This document shows, in pieces, positions 32,912-40,840 of a stretch of 64,000 bases of DNA. Under the pieces are notes generated by a model. The model was not told where the DNA came from, did no database searches, and saw only the letters and a program-made list of their open reading frames with translations. Both the position numbers and the translations under genes were made by a program. Within the stretch, counting starts at the first letter, position 1. Each line of letters opens with the position of its first letter. The DNA comes from Candidatus Gastranaerophilales bacterium (GTDB lineage: Bacteria; Cyanobacteriota; Vampirovibrionia; Gastranaerophilales; Gastranaerophilaceae), in the NCBI GenBank assembly GCA_947626225.1, contig CANQRH010000007.1, forward strand, positions 1 through 64,000. Reading direction: 5' to 3'.

Positions 32912-34558
32912 ATGGGATTGGCGGCTTCACAAGCTAGATTTTTAGCCATAACGGCACGAAAAATGAATTGCGAATTTCAATCCATGCAGATTGCACAGGA
33001 AAAACTTTCTGTTACACGTGATATGGAGCAAGCATCTCAAGAGTATCAGGATGCTTTGAATACATCTAAACTTGTTTGGGAAACTCCTGACGGTGAAGTT
33101 TATGATTTAACTTATGCAATGATGATGACTCCGTCTAATTTTAATGACTATAACGCATATCTTGTTACGGATACTCAAGGCAGAGTTGTACTGTCACCGG
33201 CAATGTTTGCTGCTGCCGTGGCTGCAGGTACAATTGATGAAAAAGGTAATCCGTTAGGTGATTTCAACATCAGCGGACGTAACGCATTCCTTGAAGCATT
33301 AGCACAAAAAGGACAGGTTTCAAAAACTATCGTTGAAGAAATTGAAAAATTGGGCAAAAACGGTTATTCAAGATCCGGTGTCGGCGGTGAAATCTTAGAT
33401 AAGACAGCTGCAAATGTTATGCAGACTAATAACTTTATAGATTATTTAAGAAAAGCAACCAAAATAGATGAAAATGGTAAAGAAGTACCTGCATTTACAG
33501 TATTTTCCGACGGTGATAAAAATATGCTTTCGGATTTTCTTGGTGAAGGCAGCACATATCAAACCAAACCGCCAAGCAATCTCGGTAAAAATGAATATAC
33601 GGTAAGTGCAAAAACCAATGCATTGAATAATTCTACTCTCAAAGAACTTACTATGGGTGATATTTTAAGTGGTGATTATGTATACACTTACAATTTCGGC
33701 GGACAAGACGGTATCGGCGGAGATAAAAATTATAATTTTGAATGGATGATTCGCGGATTGACAAATATGTTTGCTGAAGTATTGGGATACCAAGGTTCTT
33801 CGGCTTTATTCGGTAAAGGTATATGTTTAGATAAACAGTCAGCCGAAGCTATGGATACGGCAATATATTTGACGGTACAGCAGTTTGCTTCGAATTACAA
33901 TAATGTTAAGAATTCGGCTGATAAGTCCGGAGATTATAATACCGGCGTAACTTCCGGCAAACAAAATACTAACTTTTCCGTTAACCTTACAAACCTTGCA
34001 AATACACTTTTGACTTACTATGCAATGTTACTTGACGGTTTTGAAGACCAATCATATTCAATCAAAGATGAAAAGAAACAAAGTATTTATGTTACGGATA
34101 ATTTAACTTATTACTTTAATGTTGAAAATACCAGCGGTGTTTCTGAAACTGATATGTTAAACGCTGATTTTTATAACCAGATGTATAACGTTATCTGTAT
34201 GTATGGTGCCTGCACCGATACAATGAAACAGGAAATGGTTACGGATAAAGCATATCTTAATAATGCTTTGAAAAACGGTCAATTGTTTATTTCTTCACTA
34301 AATACCGACGGTTACTTCTATCCGGGACATTATACCCTAAACGGTCATGTCGGCGAAATTCCCGATGAAGATGCTATTGCCCGTGCGGAACTTGAATATG
34401 AAATTACGAAAAGTAAATTGAATACCAAAGAAGAATCACTTGAATTGAAAATGAAAAATCTTGATATGGAAATATCATCACTTACTACCGAATATGACAC
34501 AGTCAAAAATATGATAAGCAAAGGCGTTGAAAAAGTGTTTACAATGTTCAGTTCATAA
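32912..34558 (+). CDS. Lineage-type 548-residue protein (MGLAASQ family)
   Basis: No signal peptide. The N-terminus MGLAASQARFLAITARKMNC and the following heptad region (QIAQEKLSVTRDMEQASQEY) form a helical arm. A Gly/Asn-rich middle follows, and residues 495-540 form a second coiled coil. I recall proteins with this start repeatedly from Gastranaerophilales and relatives, without function. Helical ends around a beta-rich core resemble flagellar rod/hook-type or other secreted filament proteins, in keeping with the sigma-28-like promoter; this is inference. Ends at a terminator. Confidence 0.75.
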   Translation: MGLAASQARFLAITARKMNCEFQSMQIAQEKLSVTRDMEQASQEYQDALNTSKLVWETPDGEVYDLTYAMMMTPSNFNDYNAYLVTDTQGRVVLSPAMFAAAVAAGTIDEKGNPLGDFNISGRNAFLEALAQKGQVSKTIVEEIEKLGKNGYSRSGVGGEILDKTAANVMQTNNFIDYLRKATKIDENGKEVPAFTVFSDGDKNMLSDFLGEGSTYQTKPPSNLGKNEYTVSAKTNALNNSTLKELTMGDILSGDYVYTYNFGGQDGIGGDKNYNFEWMIRGLTNMFAEVLGYQGSSALFGKGICLDKQSAEAMDTAIYLTVQQFASNYNNVKNSADKSGDYNTGVTSGKQNTNFSVNLTNLANTLLTYYAMLLDGFEDQSYSIKDEKKQSIYVTDNLTYYFNVENTSGVSETDMLNADFYNQMYNVICMYGACTDTMKQEMVTDKAYLNNALKNGQLFISSLNTDGYFYPGHYTLNGHVGEIPDEDAIARAELEYEITKSKLNTKEESLELKMKNLDMEISSLTTEYDTVKNMISKGVEKVFTMFSS

Positions 34559-34562
34559 CAAA

Positions 34563-34588
34563 AAAAGAGTCCTTCGGGACTTTTTTTA
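34563..34588 (+). terminator. Terminator after the MGLAASQ gene
   Basis: AAAGAGTCC-ttcg-GGACTTTTTTT. A second hairpin AGGAGCC-ttt-GGCTCCT follows at 34600-34616 without a T run. Confidence 0.85.
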
Positions 34589-34730
34589 TGCAAAAAAAAA
34601 GGAGCCTTTGGCTCCTGTTGGAATTAAGAATAGCTGGAAGTATGAAAAAGATTTAATGATTATATTTAACCTTGTATATACCTCTTATACAATTAGACAA
34701 ATGGATAATTTTAATTCCTGAAAATATTTA

Positions 34731-34770
34731 TACTAAAGTATGAAGTTTCCCCTACTAAAGTATGAAGTTT
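34731..34770 (+). promoter_or_regulatory. Two 18-bp direct repeats upstream of a sigma-28-like promoter
   Basis: TACTAAAGTATGAAGTTT occurs twice, starts 22 bases apart (two helical turns). Each half contains the near-palindrome TACTAAAGTA. They end 12 bases before the -35 of the promoter at 34783, the position of an activator site. Confidence 0.65.
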
Positions 34771-34782
34771 TGTAAAATTTAT

Positions 34783-34809
34783 TAAAGTTTTTCTGATTTG
34801 TGCCGTTAT
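34783..34809 (+). promoter_or_regulatory. Sigma-28 (FliA/SigD)-like promoter
   Basis: TAAAGTTT, exactly 11 bases, GCCGTTAT, the best match of the three in the window. ATG 34841 lies 31 bases further. Confidence 0.6.
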
Positions 34810-34840
34810 ATACCATGGTAGGCATGTAAGGAAAATTTTT

Positions 34841-36085
34841 ATGAAAAAAGAAGAGAAGAACGGAGTTTCACTGTTTTCACAATCTGATTATTTAATAAAT
34901 CAAGACCCCATTGAAGAAATATTTGCCCTAAACTTAGGCGATTTTATAACCGAAAATCTTATTTCACATGATCTGGCACAAAAAATTGCCGATAATGTTA
35001 AGGATAAAAAAGCGGGATTGGTAAACCAGTTAAAAGAACTTATTTCAATATATTCACTGAAAAATACGCTTTGCGTTATGAGTTTTGACTCTAATGCCGA
35101 ACATGCTATTTATACATCAATTGCTCTTTCACTGAAGCAGATGGTTGATGCTTTGCAGTGTCATATTTATATTGAAAAAGATAATACGCTTGAGCTTGCG
35201 GGTTCTACTTCTTCGTTTAATCAAAATTTTCCGATTGATATGATTACTCCTGCGGGAAAAGCTTATTTAAACAGAGAGACCGTTTTTGAAGATGTAATTG
35301 CAATACCTATGCACTCAAATATTAAATCAAACGGTGTTATTGTAATTGAATACGGGTCGGAAATTAACGAAAAATATATTGAGCTTGCCGAAAGTATCGG
35401 AGTTTTGTTTGCAACTTCCATGGATTTACAACAAACCATTGATGAAGCAAACAGAATAATAGAAAATGCTTCGGTATCCGAATTGCAAAATATGAGAGCG
35501 GAATTAACCGCATTAATAGGTGATTTGTGTGATTATCAGCAGGATTTTGTGGAAAATCTGGCAAATGCGGTAGACAAAAAAGGCGGTTACAAGGTTTCGC
35601 ATTCCAAAAATACCGCAAAACTTGCAAGGCAGATTTGCAGACAGTTAGGATTAAATGAAAAAACTACGGATTTAATTTACTATGCGGGATTGCTTCAAAA
35701 TATCGGCAAAATCGCACTTCCCGAAGAAATTTTTGCTCAAAACGGCAAACTTTCACCCGAAAATTTACAAAGAATTCAGGAACATTCAAACGTAGGCGTA
35801 CATCTTTTAATGAATATAAACTTTTTATCCGAAGTTGTACCGTATATAACTTATCAAAAAGAACGATATGACGGCTCGGGAACACCCGAAGGTTTGAAAG
35901 GTCAATCCATTCCGTTCGGTTCAAGAATTATTGCGGTGGCCGATGCTTATTCTGCCATGACATCGGACAGACCTTACAGAAAAGCAATGGAAGCTCAGAA
36001 AGCACTCGAAATTATGGGTGCTGAAGCCGGTACAAAATGGGATCCCGTTGTTATAAACGCACTTGAGCAGGTTTTAAAATCATAA
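34841..36085 (+). CDS. GAF-like plus degenerate HD-GYP domain protein
   Basis: 414 residues. Residues about 70-200 look like a GAF-type sensor; a helix links to an HD-GYP fold from about 235. Family landmarks are present (LLQNIGKIALPEEI; RIQEHSNVGVHLL; ERYDGSGTPEGLKGQ; RIIAVADAYSAMTSDRPYRK). However, the metal-binding HD reads QN, HHE reads QKE and GYP reads GTP. These changes should abolish c-di-GMP phosphodiesterase activity, so it may be a c-di-GMP sensor or a scaffolding protein. Driven by a sigma-28-like promoter with upstream direct repeats. Confidence 0.88.
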   Translation: MKKEEKNGVSLFSQSDYLINQDPIEEIFALNLGDFITENLISHDLAQKIADNVKDKKAGLVNQLKELISIYSLKNTLCVMSFDSNAEHAIYTSIALSLKQMVDALQCHIYIEKDNTLELAGSTSSFNQNFPIDMITPAGKAYLNRETVFEDVIAIPMHSNIKSNGVIVIEYGSEINEKYIELAESIGVLFATSMDLQQTIDEANRIIENASVSELQNMRAELTALIGDLCDYQQDFVENLANAVDKKGGYKVSHSKNTAKLARQICRQLGLNEKTTDLIYYAGLLQNIGKIALPEEIFAQNGKLSPENLQRIQEHSNVGVHLLMNINFLSEVVPYITYQKERYDGSGTPEGLKGQSIPFGSRIIAVADAYSAMTSDRPYRKAMEAQKALEIMGAEAGTKWDPVVINALEQVLKS

Positions 36086-36766
36086 ATCTTCAAATCCCGG
36101 AGAAGTTGAAGGCAGATTTTTGTATCCTTCATTGGACATTACTGTCTTTTTAATATATTTGCTTGAGTAATCACCGCGTTCAAAGAGTTTTTTAAGCATA
36201 TTTTCCCTGACGACAAGCGGATGAAGCTCATCGTTGCTTTCGGGATAAAGCTTTACAATCTCATACCAGACGGCAGCTTCCATAGTCCAGGCATAAGTTT
36301 CTTCCGCAAGAGAATTGTATTCATCCTGATGAAGCGCTTCGTGAGATAATAGTGCGGCAATAGCTCCCGGAGGGGCATCTTTGTGCCGCGGATTTATAAA
36401 TATAAAAAGCTGCTTGTTCTTTTTCCATCCCAGAGCGTCAAACTGTGCATAGTCAGGGTTAATTGTTGCCAAATCCCTGAATTCTATTTTGACGGGTCTG
36501 CCTGAGAGATTATTTCCGAGTATTGCATTTCTTGAAAACTCTCCGTTTGTTCCTTTGAGCATGTCAAGAGCAACGTATAAAATTTCATCTTTACCGACCG
36601 GTTTATATAACGGAGTGATTTGTTTTATATATTGTGCGGTATATTTTGCGGGATAAGTTTTAGGTAATTCAATCAGTTCTTCTTCCCGTTTTGCATTCGC
36701 ACTAAGCTGTATCGCAAAAATTAAACCCGTTATGCAGATTATTTTTCTTATTTTTTTTCCGTCCAC
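36080..36766 (-). CDS. Secreted HExxH (zincin-like) protein
   Basis: 228 residues. A signal peptide (IICITGLIFAIQLSANA) follows MDGKKIRK. The motif LLSHEALHQDEYNSLAEETY has HExxH plus a Glu 10-12 residues later, consistent with a zinc metallopeptidase of gluzincin type. No other peptidase family marks were recognised. It converges on the HD-GYP gene with a six-base overlap of coding ends. Likely periplasmic. Confidence 0.72.
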   Translation of the reverse strand: MDGKKIRKIICITGLIFAIQLSANAKREEELIELPKTYPAKYTAQYIKQITPLYKPVGKDEILYVALDMLKGTNGEFSRNAILGNNLSGRPVKIEFRDLATINPDYAQFDALGWKKNKQLFIFINPRHKDAPPGAIAALLSHEALHQDEYNSLAEETYAWTMEAAVWYEIVKLYPESNDELHPLVVRENMLKKLFERGDYSSKYIKKTVMSNEGYKNLPSTSPGFEDL

Positions 36767-36832
36767 TATTCTCTCTCCTCAAAAACTACGTTCGTAGCAG
36801 ATACTAATATTATAATTATTGTAATTTATTCG

Positions 36833-38395
36833 TCAAATTTTTTTTCTGCTTAATGATGCCAATTCTTTATACATTATCCTATATTCCGTAGTTTCGGTAA
36901 TACTTTCGGCTTCTTTTATGTATTCAAGTGCCGTTTTGTAATCTTCTTTTGCTTTGTAAATTCTGCTCATAAATGCGTAATATTCGGCATTATCCGGACT
37001 GTATAAAAGTGCTCTGGTCATACATTCAAGAGCTTCATCATAATCATTTTCTTCAAATCTTACAAGTGCAAGCCTGTAATATCCGTCTGAAAAATTCATA
37101 TCCAATGAAATTGCATATTGTGCATATTCTTTAGCTGTCTGCAAATCCCGGTTTTCAAAAGCAGCCTGTGATGCGATAATGTAGGCGGATATGTAATTTT
37201 CGTTTGTATTAATAACATCTTGTGCGATTTTCAAAGCTTCATCATATTGCTTTTCCGCTATATAAATCTGTGCCAGAGAACATTTATAATTAAGACTTTC
37301 GGGATTTTTTAAAACTGCCTTGTTCATCAATTCACGAGCTTTATCGTACAAAGCCAGTTCATAATATACTTTTGAAAGAGAAACGATTGTAAAATTGTCA
37401 TCTTCTTTCATATTTTGTTCAAGTTCTTCTTTTGCCCCGAGATAATCTTTATTTTCAAGTTTCAAAAGTGCATTAAGTACGTGTGCGGGCTGATAATCGG
37501 GTTTGTTTTTCAAAATGATATCAATTTCGGTTTGTGCTTTTTCAAAACTTTTCCGCTCGTAATAAAGATAAGCCAAAGAATACCTGTAACCGTAATTGTC
37601 AGGAGCTTCACAAATTGCTGTTTTGTATGCCTGAACGGCTTCGGGTATCCATCCGTTGAAAAAATATGCACTTGCAAGGTTGTAAAAGTATTTAGGATTT
37701 TTCTTGTCGATATTTGAAGCTTTGGAAAAATATTTTACCGCATCGACAAATTTCATTTCTTCAAGTGCAAAAAGTCCGAGGTAATTCAAAACTTCAGGAT
37801 TTTCCGTAGTTTTTGGGAATTTATCGAAAATTTCTTTTGATTTTTCAAATTCGTTTTGTTCAAAATATATTTTGCCTAAAAGCACAAGAGCATCTTCATA
37901 TTCGGGATTTTTTTTCAATATTTTTTCAAGCAGAGGTTTTACATCTTCACTGTTTTCATAAAGAGCCTTTGAAATTGCAAAAAGGACTTTTTCATCGGCA
38001 ATATCCGAATTTTCATACTCTTTTATTTTATTTAAATCACCTTTTTTTGTGTAAATATTAATCAGATCAACAAGATTGCCGGATGTTTTTTGTATTTCAA
38101 AAACCTTTTGAGCGGTTTGGAGTGCTTTTTCTGGCTCATTAGTATTTATGTATATATTTTCCAAAATTTTAAGAGCTTCAATATGCGAATTGTCTTTTGT
38201 TATAACTTTTTCAAGATAATGAACGGCGCGGGAATAGTTTTTCAGCAGGTAATAAAGTTCTCCGAGCTGATATAAGATTTCGGCATTATCGCTTTCAATT
38301 TCAAGTGCTTTGTAAAGCATTTCTATTGCCTGCTTGTAGCATTGCTGGGATTTTAACTCAAATGCTTGTTTTATATAATCAAGAATTTCCTGCAT
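36833..38395 (-). CDS. TPR-repeat protein
   Basis: 520 residues, almost entirely tetratricopeptide repeats of about 34 residues (for example QCYKQAIEMLYKALEIESDN, YSRAVHYLEKVITKDNSHIE, YDEALECMTRALLYSPDNAE). No signal peptide or catalytic domain. It acts as a protein-binding scaffold. Its start lies inside the 3' end of the FtsB-like gene (17-base overlap), so the two are translationally coupled and may work together in cell division or envelope assembly. Confidence 0.92.
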   Translation of the reverse strand: MQEILDYIKQAFELKSQQCYKQAIEMLYKALEIESDNAEILYQLGELYYLLKNYSRAVHYLEKVITKDNSHIEALKILENIYINTNEPEKALQTAQKVFEIQKTSGNLVDLINIYTKKGDLNKIKEYENSDIADEKVLFAISKALYENSEDVKPLLEKILKKNPEYEDALVLLGKIYFEQNEFEKSKEIFDKFPKTTENPEVLNYLGLFALEEMKFVDAVKYFSKASNIDKKNPKYFYNLASAYFFNGWIPEAVQAYKTAICEAPDNYGYRYSLAYLYYERKSFEKAQTEIDIILKNKPDYQPAHVLNALLKLENKDYLGAKEELEQNMKEDDNFTIVSLSKVYYELALYDKARELMNKAVLKNPESLNYKCSLAQIYIAEKQYDEALKIAQDVINTNENYISAYIIASQAAFENRDLQTAKEYAQYAISLDMNFSDGYYRLALVRFEENDYDEALECMTRALLYSPDNAEYYAFMSRIYKAKEDYKTALEYIKEAESITETTEYRIMYKELASLSRKKI

Positions 38396-38771
38396 TATGA
38401 CTCCGCTTTTTCTTTTTATGCCCTTTTTTTGTTTTGCCGGACGGTTGAGGCTGGTTAATTATAATAAGCACTTCATCTTCGCCTGCCATTTTAAGATTGT
38501 TTCTTGCGATGCCTTCAAGGCTGGACATTGATGAAAACTGTTTTATATCTTTTTTTAGAATTTGGTTATTTGTTTCCGCCGTATCGCGTATTCTGGTTAA
38601 AGTCAGAATTTTAGCGCGGTAAGCTATGGTTTTTGAAATATTAAGAATTGCTCCGAAACCTATTTGTAATAGGCAGAAAAGCAATACAAGAGTCAGAAAT
38701 GAATAATAAAATCCCGTTTTGCTTACGGATTTTTTTGTTGTTTCATTCAAATTTTCTTCACTTTCAGCCAT
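38379..38771 (-). CDS. FtsB/DivIC-like septum protein
   Basis: 130 residues from ATG 38771 (MAESEENLNETTKK), AGAGG upstream; the track's 38804 start adds MILSIILIRGF without a ribosome-binding site. One membrane helix at residues 22-45 (FYYSFLTLVLLFCLLQIGFG) is followed by a short coiled coil and LEGIARNNLKMAGEDEVLII, the typical ending of the FtsB/DivIC family. The tail is very Lys-rich. It would act in the divisome with FtsL and FtsQ. Confidence 0.82.
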   Translation of the reverse strand: MAESEENLNETTKKSVSKTGFYYSFLTLVLLFCLLQIGFGAILNISKTIAYRAKILTLTRIRDTAETNNQILKKDIKQFSSMSSLEGIARNNLKMAGEDEVLIIINQPQPSGKTKKGHKKKKRSHNAGNS

Positions 38772-38832
38772 AAAACCTCTTATCAAAATTATAGACAAAA
38801 TCACGAATTAAAACAAATATATTAGTATAAGT

Positions 38833-39669
38833 TTACAATTTAAAAATGGTAGAAAAGCTGAACTCTGTTTTATTAGTATTGCTGTCGGCATAATATGTTT
38901 GTTTTGCGCCGACTTCCAGATGCATTCTGTCCAAATCTTTTTTAGCAAAAGGATTAAGAGAAAATATGAGAGCGGAAGACCTTCTGTTCCGTGTTACATC
39001 GGCACTGAGAACGTTTTTAATCGACATATAGCGGTTAAGTTTAAGTTCAGGTGCTATTGTGAATGTATTATAATCCTGTGCGTAAGTTGTATTCAACGAT
39101 TTTTTTACACTGGAATTTAGTGCAAATCGTTCTTTTTCATATTTTGTAAACAGTCCGGTTTCGGTTTCAAGCATTGCAATATTATCAATTTCGTTGCTGT
39201 ACATTGCACCAAACGTAAAGTCTCCGACATTGCCGACTGATTTTATTGATGAAGGTGCTATGGCATACTCCGGATTTGTATATTGCAGAATTCTTTTCGT
39301 CTCCTGAGATTCAATATTCAGATTTTTAGAACCCGAAATTTTTTGAGGCTGTTTTATATTCAGTACAAAGTTATTGCTGTCATCTTTTAAATAAATTGTG
39401 TTTGAATCCTCAACAAATCTCGTATAACCTTTAAGTGTTGATGCATATACATTGTTATCTTCAGGTTCTTTTTCGGAACCGCTGATTTTTTCGTTTATGT
39501 ATTCATATTCATCATCAGGCTCAGCGGATTGCTCTATATCATCGGGCAGAGTGTATATAAAAATATTCGGCACAAAGTTATCGCTTTCGGCAGGTATCAT
39601 TTTTTTCGGAGCCGAGAAAGCCGGGGTATTAATCATTAAGAGTAAAAGAAATATTAAAACTTTCTTCAT
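38833..39669 (-). CDS. Secreted, probable outer-membrane-type protein
   Basis: 278 residues with signal peptide KVLIFLLLLMINTPAFSA. An acidic linker covers residues 35-75. The C-terminal half has alternating short strands (FTIAPELKLNRYMSIKNVLS; RMHLEVGAKQTYYADSNTNK) and ends in FSFSTIFKL, like the last strand of a small beta-barrel. Transcribed upstream of the ftsB-like and TPR genes on the same strand. Function unknown. Confidence 0.65.
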   Translation of the reverse strand: MKKVLIFLLLLMINTPAFSAPKKMIPAESDNFVPNIFIYTLPDDIEQSAEPDDEYEYINEKISGSEKEPEDNNVYASTLKGYTRFVEDSNTIYLKDDSNNFVLNIKQPQKISGSKNLNIESQETKRILQYTNPEYAIAPSSIKSVGNVGDFTFGAMYSNEIDNIAMLETETGLFTKYEKERFALNSSVKKSLNTTYAQDYNTFTIAPELKLNRYMSIKNVLSADVTRNRRSSALIFSLNPFAKKDLDRMHLEVGAKQTYYADSNTNKTEFSFSTIFKL

Positions 39670-39717
39670 AACTATATTTTAAAACATTAACCGTTGCGGT
39701 CAAATCGTTTAAATAAC

Positions 39718-39861
39718 TTATTTCTTGTCGTCTTCAAGATTTTTTAGCGCATATTCACAGCATTGTCTTACAAGGCTGTTAAGTGAAACACCTTTGTTTT
39801 GTGCAACGGTATATAGCTTTTCAACCAATTCAAGAGGAAGCCTGAAAGTTTTATTAGTCAT
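39718..39861 (-). CDS. Ribbon-helix-helix regulator
   Basis: 47 residues from MTNKTFRLPLELVEKLYTVA (ATG 39861, with GGAAAAAGAAG upstream); longer in-frame starts at 39882 and 39927 lack good sites. The sequence KTFRLPLELVEKLYTVAQNK then SLNSLVRQCCEYAL is the Arc/MetJ-type RHH fold, a dimer that binds DNA with its N-terminal strand. It is divergent from the pilin-like gene, with a palindromic operator between them, so it probably represses one or both. Confidence 0.82.
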   Translation of the reverse strand: MTNKTFRLPLELVEKLYTVAQNKGVSLNSLVRQCCEYALKNLEDDKK

Positions 39862-39947
39862 TTCTTCTTTTTCCACTCTGAACATAACAATAATATACAA
39901 TATTTTGCACTTGTTTTTATACATCATAATTTTAGACCTAAATACCG

Positions 39948-39977
39948 GTGTAAATTACACTTGAAATACAAGTGTAA
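39948..39977. promoter_or_regulatory. Palindromic operator between RHH and pilin-like genes
   Basis: GTGTAA-a-TTACAC followed by ACACTTG-aaata-CAAGTGT, so three GTGTAA half-sites (two forward, one shared inverted) within 30 bases, as RHH operators often show. A plausible -10 (TATTCT) follows immediately, which would be blocked by bound repressor. A further CAAGTG half-site lies at 39908-39913. Confidence 0.7.
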
Positions 39978-40012
39978 ATATGCTATTCTTTATTAAGAAA
40001 AGGAAGGAAAAT

Positions 40013-40723
40013 ATGAAAAAGCAGAAAATTTGTACGGAATTTTTCTCTTACCATTTGCTGAAGCGAGAGAGTTGTAATTTCGGTTATCAAGCCAAAAAAT
40101 TCGGTTTTACTTTGGCAGAGGTTCTAATCACTATCGGTATAATCGGAGTTGTTGCCTCTTTGACTATTCCGCCTTTAGTTCAAAATCATAAAAAACAAAT
40201 TACGGAAACAAGGCTTGCTAAGTTTTATTCAACTATTAATCAGGCGATAGAATTAGCAGAAATTCAATATGGTCAAAAGGAAGACTGGGCATGGAATGGT
40301 TCTGCTGATTTCTGGGAAAAATATCTGAAACCTAACATGAAATATTTAAAAACTGAAGATAATTCATCAGGTTTCGTTGTTTATTTGGCTGACGGAAGCC
40401 TGTTTATTATAAAATATAGTGAATATACATTCTATCCAGAAGCTAAAAATTATAGAGAATCTGACTCTGATAATACGCTCGGTTCAAAGTCATTTCGTTT
40501 CGCATTTTATCCGAACAATAAAGTTACCGCTTGCTTATATCATCGAAATAAAGGAGTTGAACCGTATATGTGTAATTGGAACGGTAATAAAAATGAATTA
40601 TATACAAACGCGGATTTTGGCTGTTCAATAATTAATAACAGAGTCGGCGGGTCATATTGTGCTGCGGTTATTCAGCGCAACGGCTGGAAAATACCAAAGG
40701 ATTATCCGCAAAAAATAAGATAA
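40013..40723 (+). CDS. Type IV pilin-like (prepilin) protein
   Basis: 236 residues from ATG 40013, AAGGAAGG upstream. After a 37-residue leader, longer than usual, comes KKFGFTLAEVLITIGIIGVV, the class III prepilin motif with G|F cleavage and E5, and the hydrophobic helix. The rest has the cysteine pairs expected of pseudopilins (TACLYHRNKGVEPYMC; FGCSIINNRVGGSYC). Substrate of a PilD-type peptidase, assembled by a type IV pilus or type II-like machine not present here. Proteins of this style are abundant in Gastranaerophilales. Regulated, by position, by the neighbouring RHH protein. Confidence 0.88.
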   Translation: MKKQKICTEFFSYHLLKRESCNFGYQAKKFGFTLAEVLITIGIIGVVASLTIPPLVQNHKKQITETRLAKFYSTINQAIELAEIQYGQKEDWAWNGSADFWEKYLKPNMKYLKTEDNSSGFVVYLADGSLFIIKYSEYTFYPEAKNYRESDSDNTLGSKSFRFAFYPNNKVTACLYHRNKGVEPYMCNWNGNKNELYTNADFGCSIINNRVGGSYCAAVIQRNGWKIPKDYPQKIR

Positions 40724-40840
40724 TTATCAAACCGTAAACATATAATTTATACGCTGTAATTCAGTAATGCCGTACTTGAAATTATATTTTGTGCGTGCTA
40801 TTTTGATTTTGCAGAAATATAAGTAGAATCGAGGGAAAAT

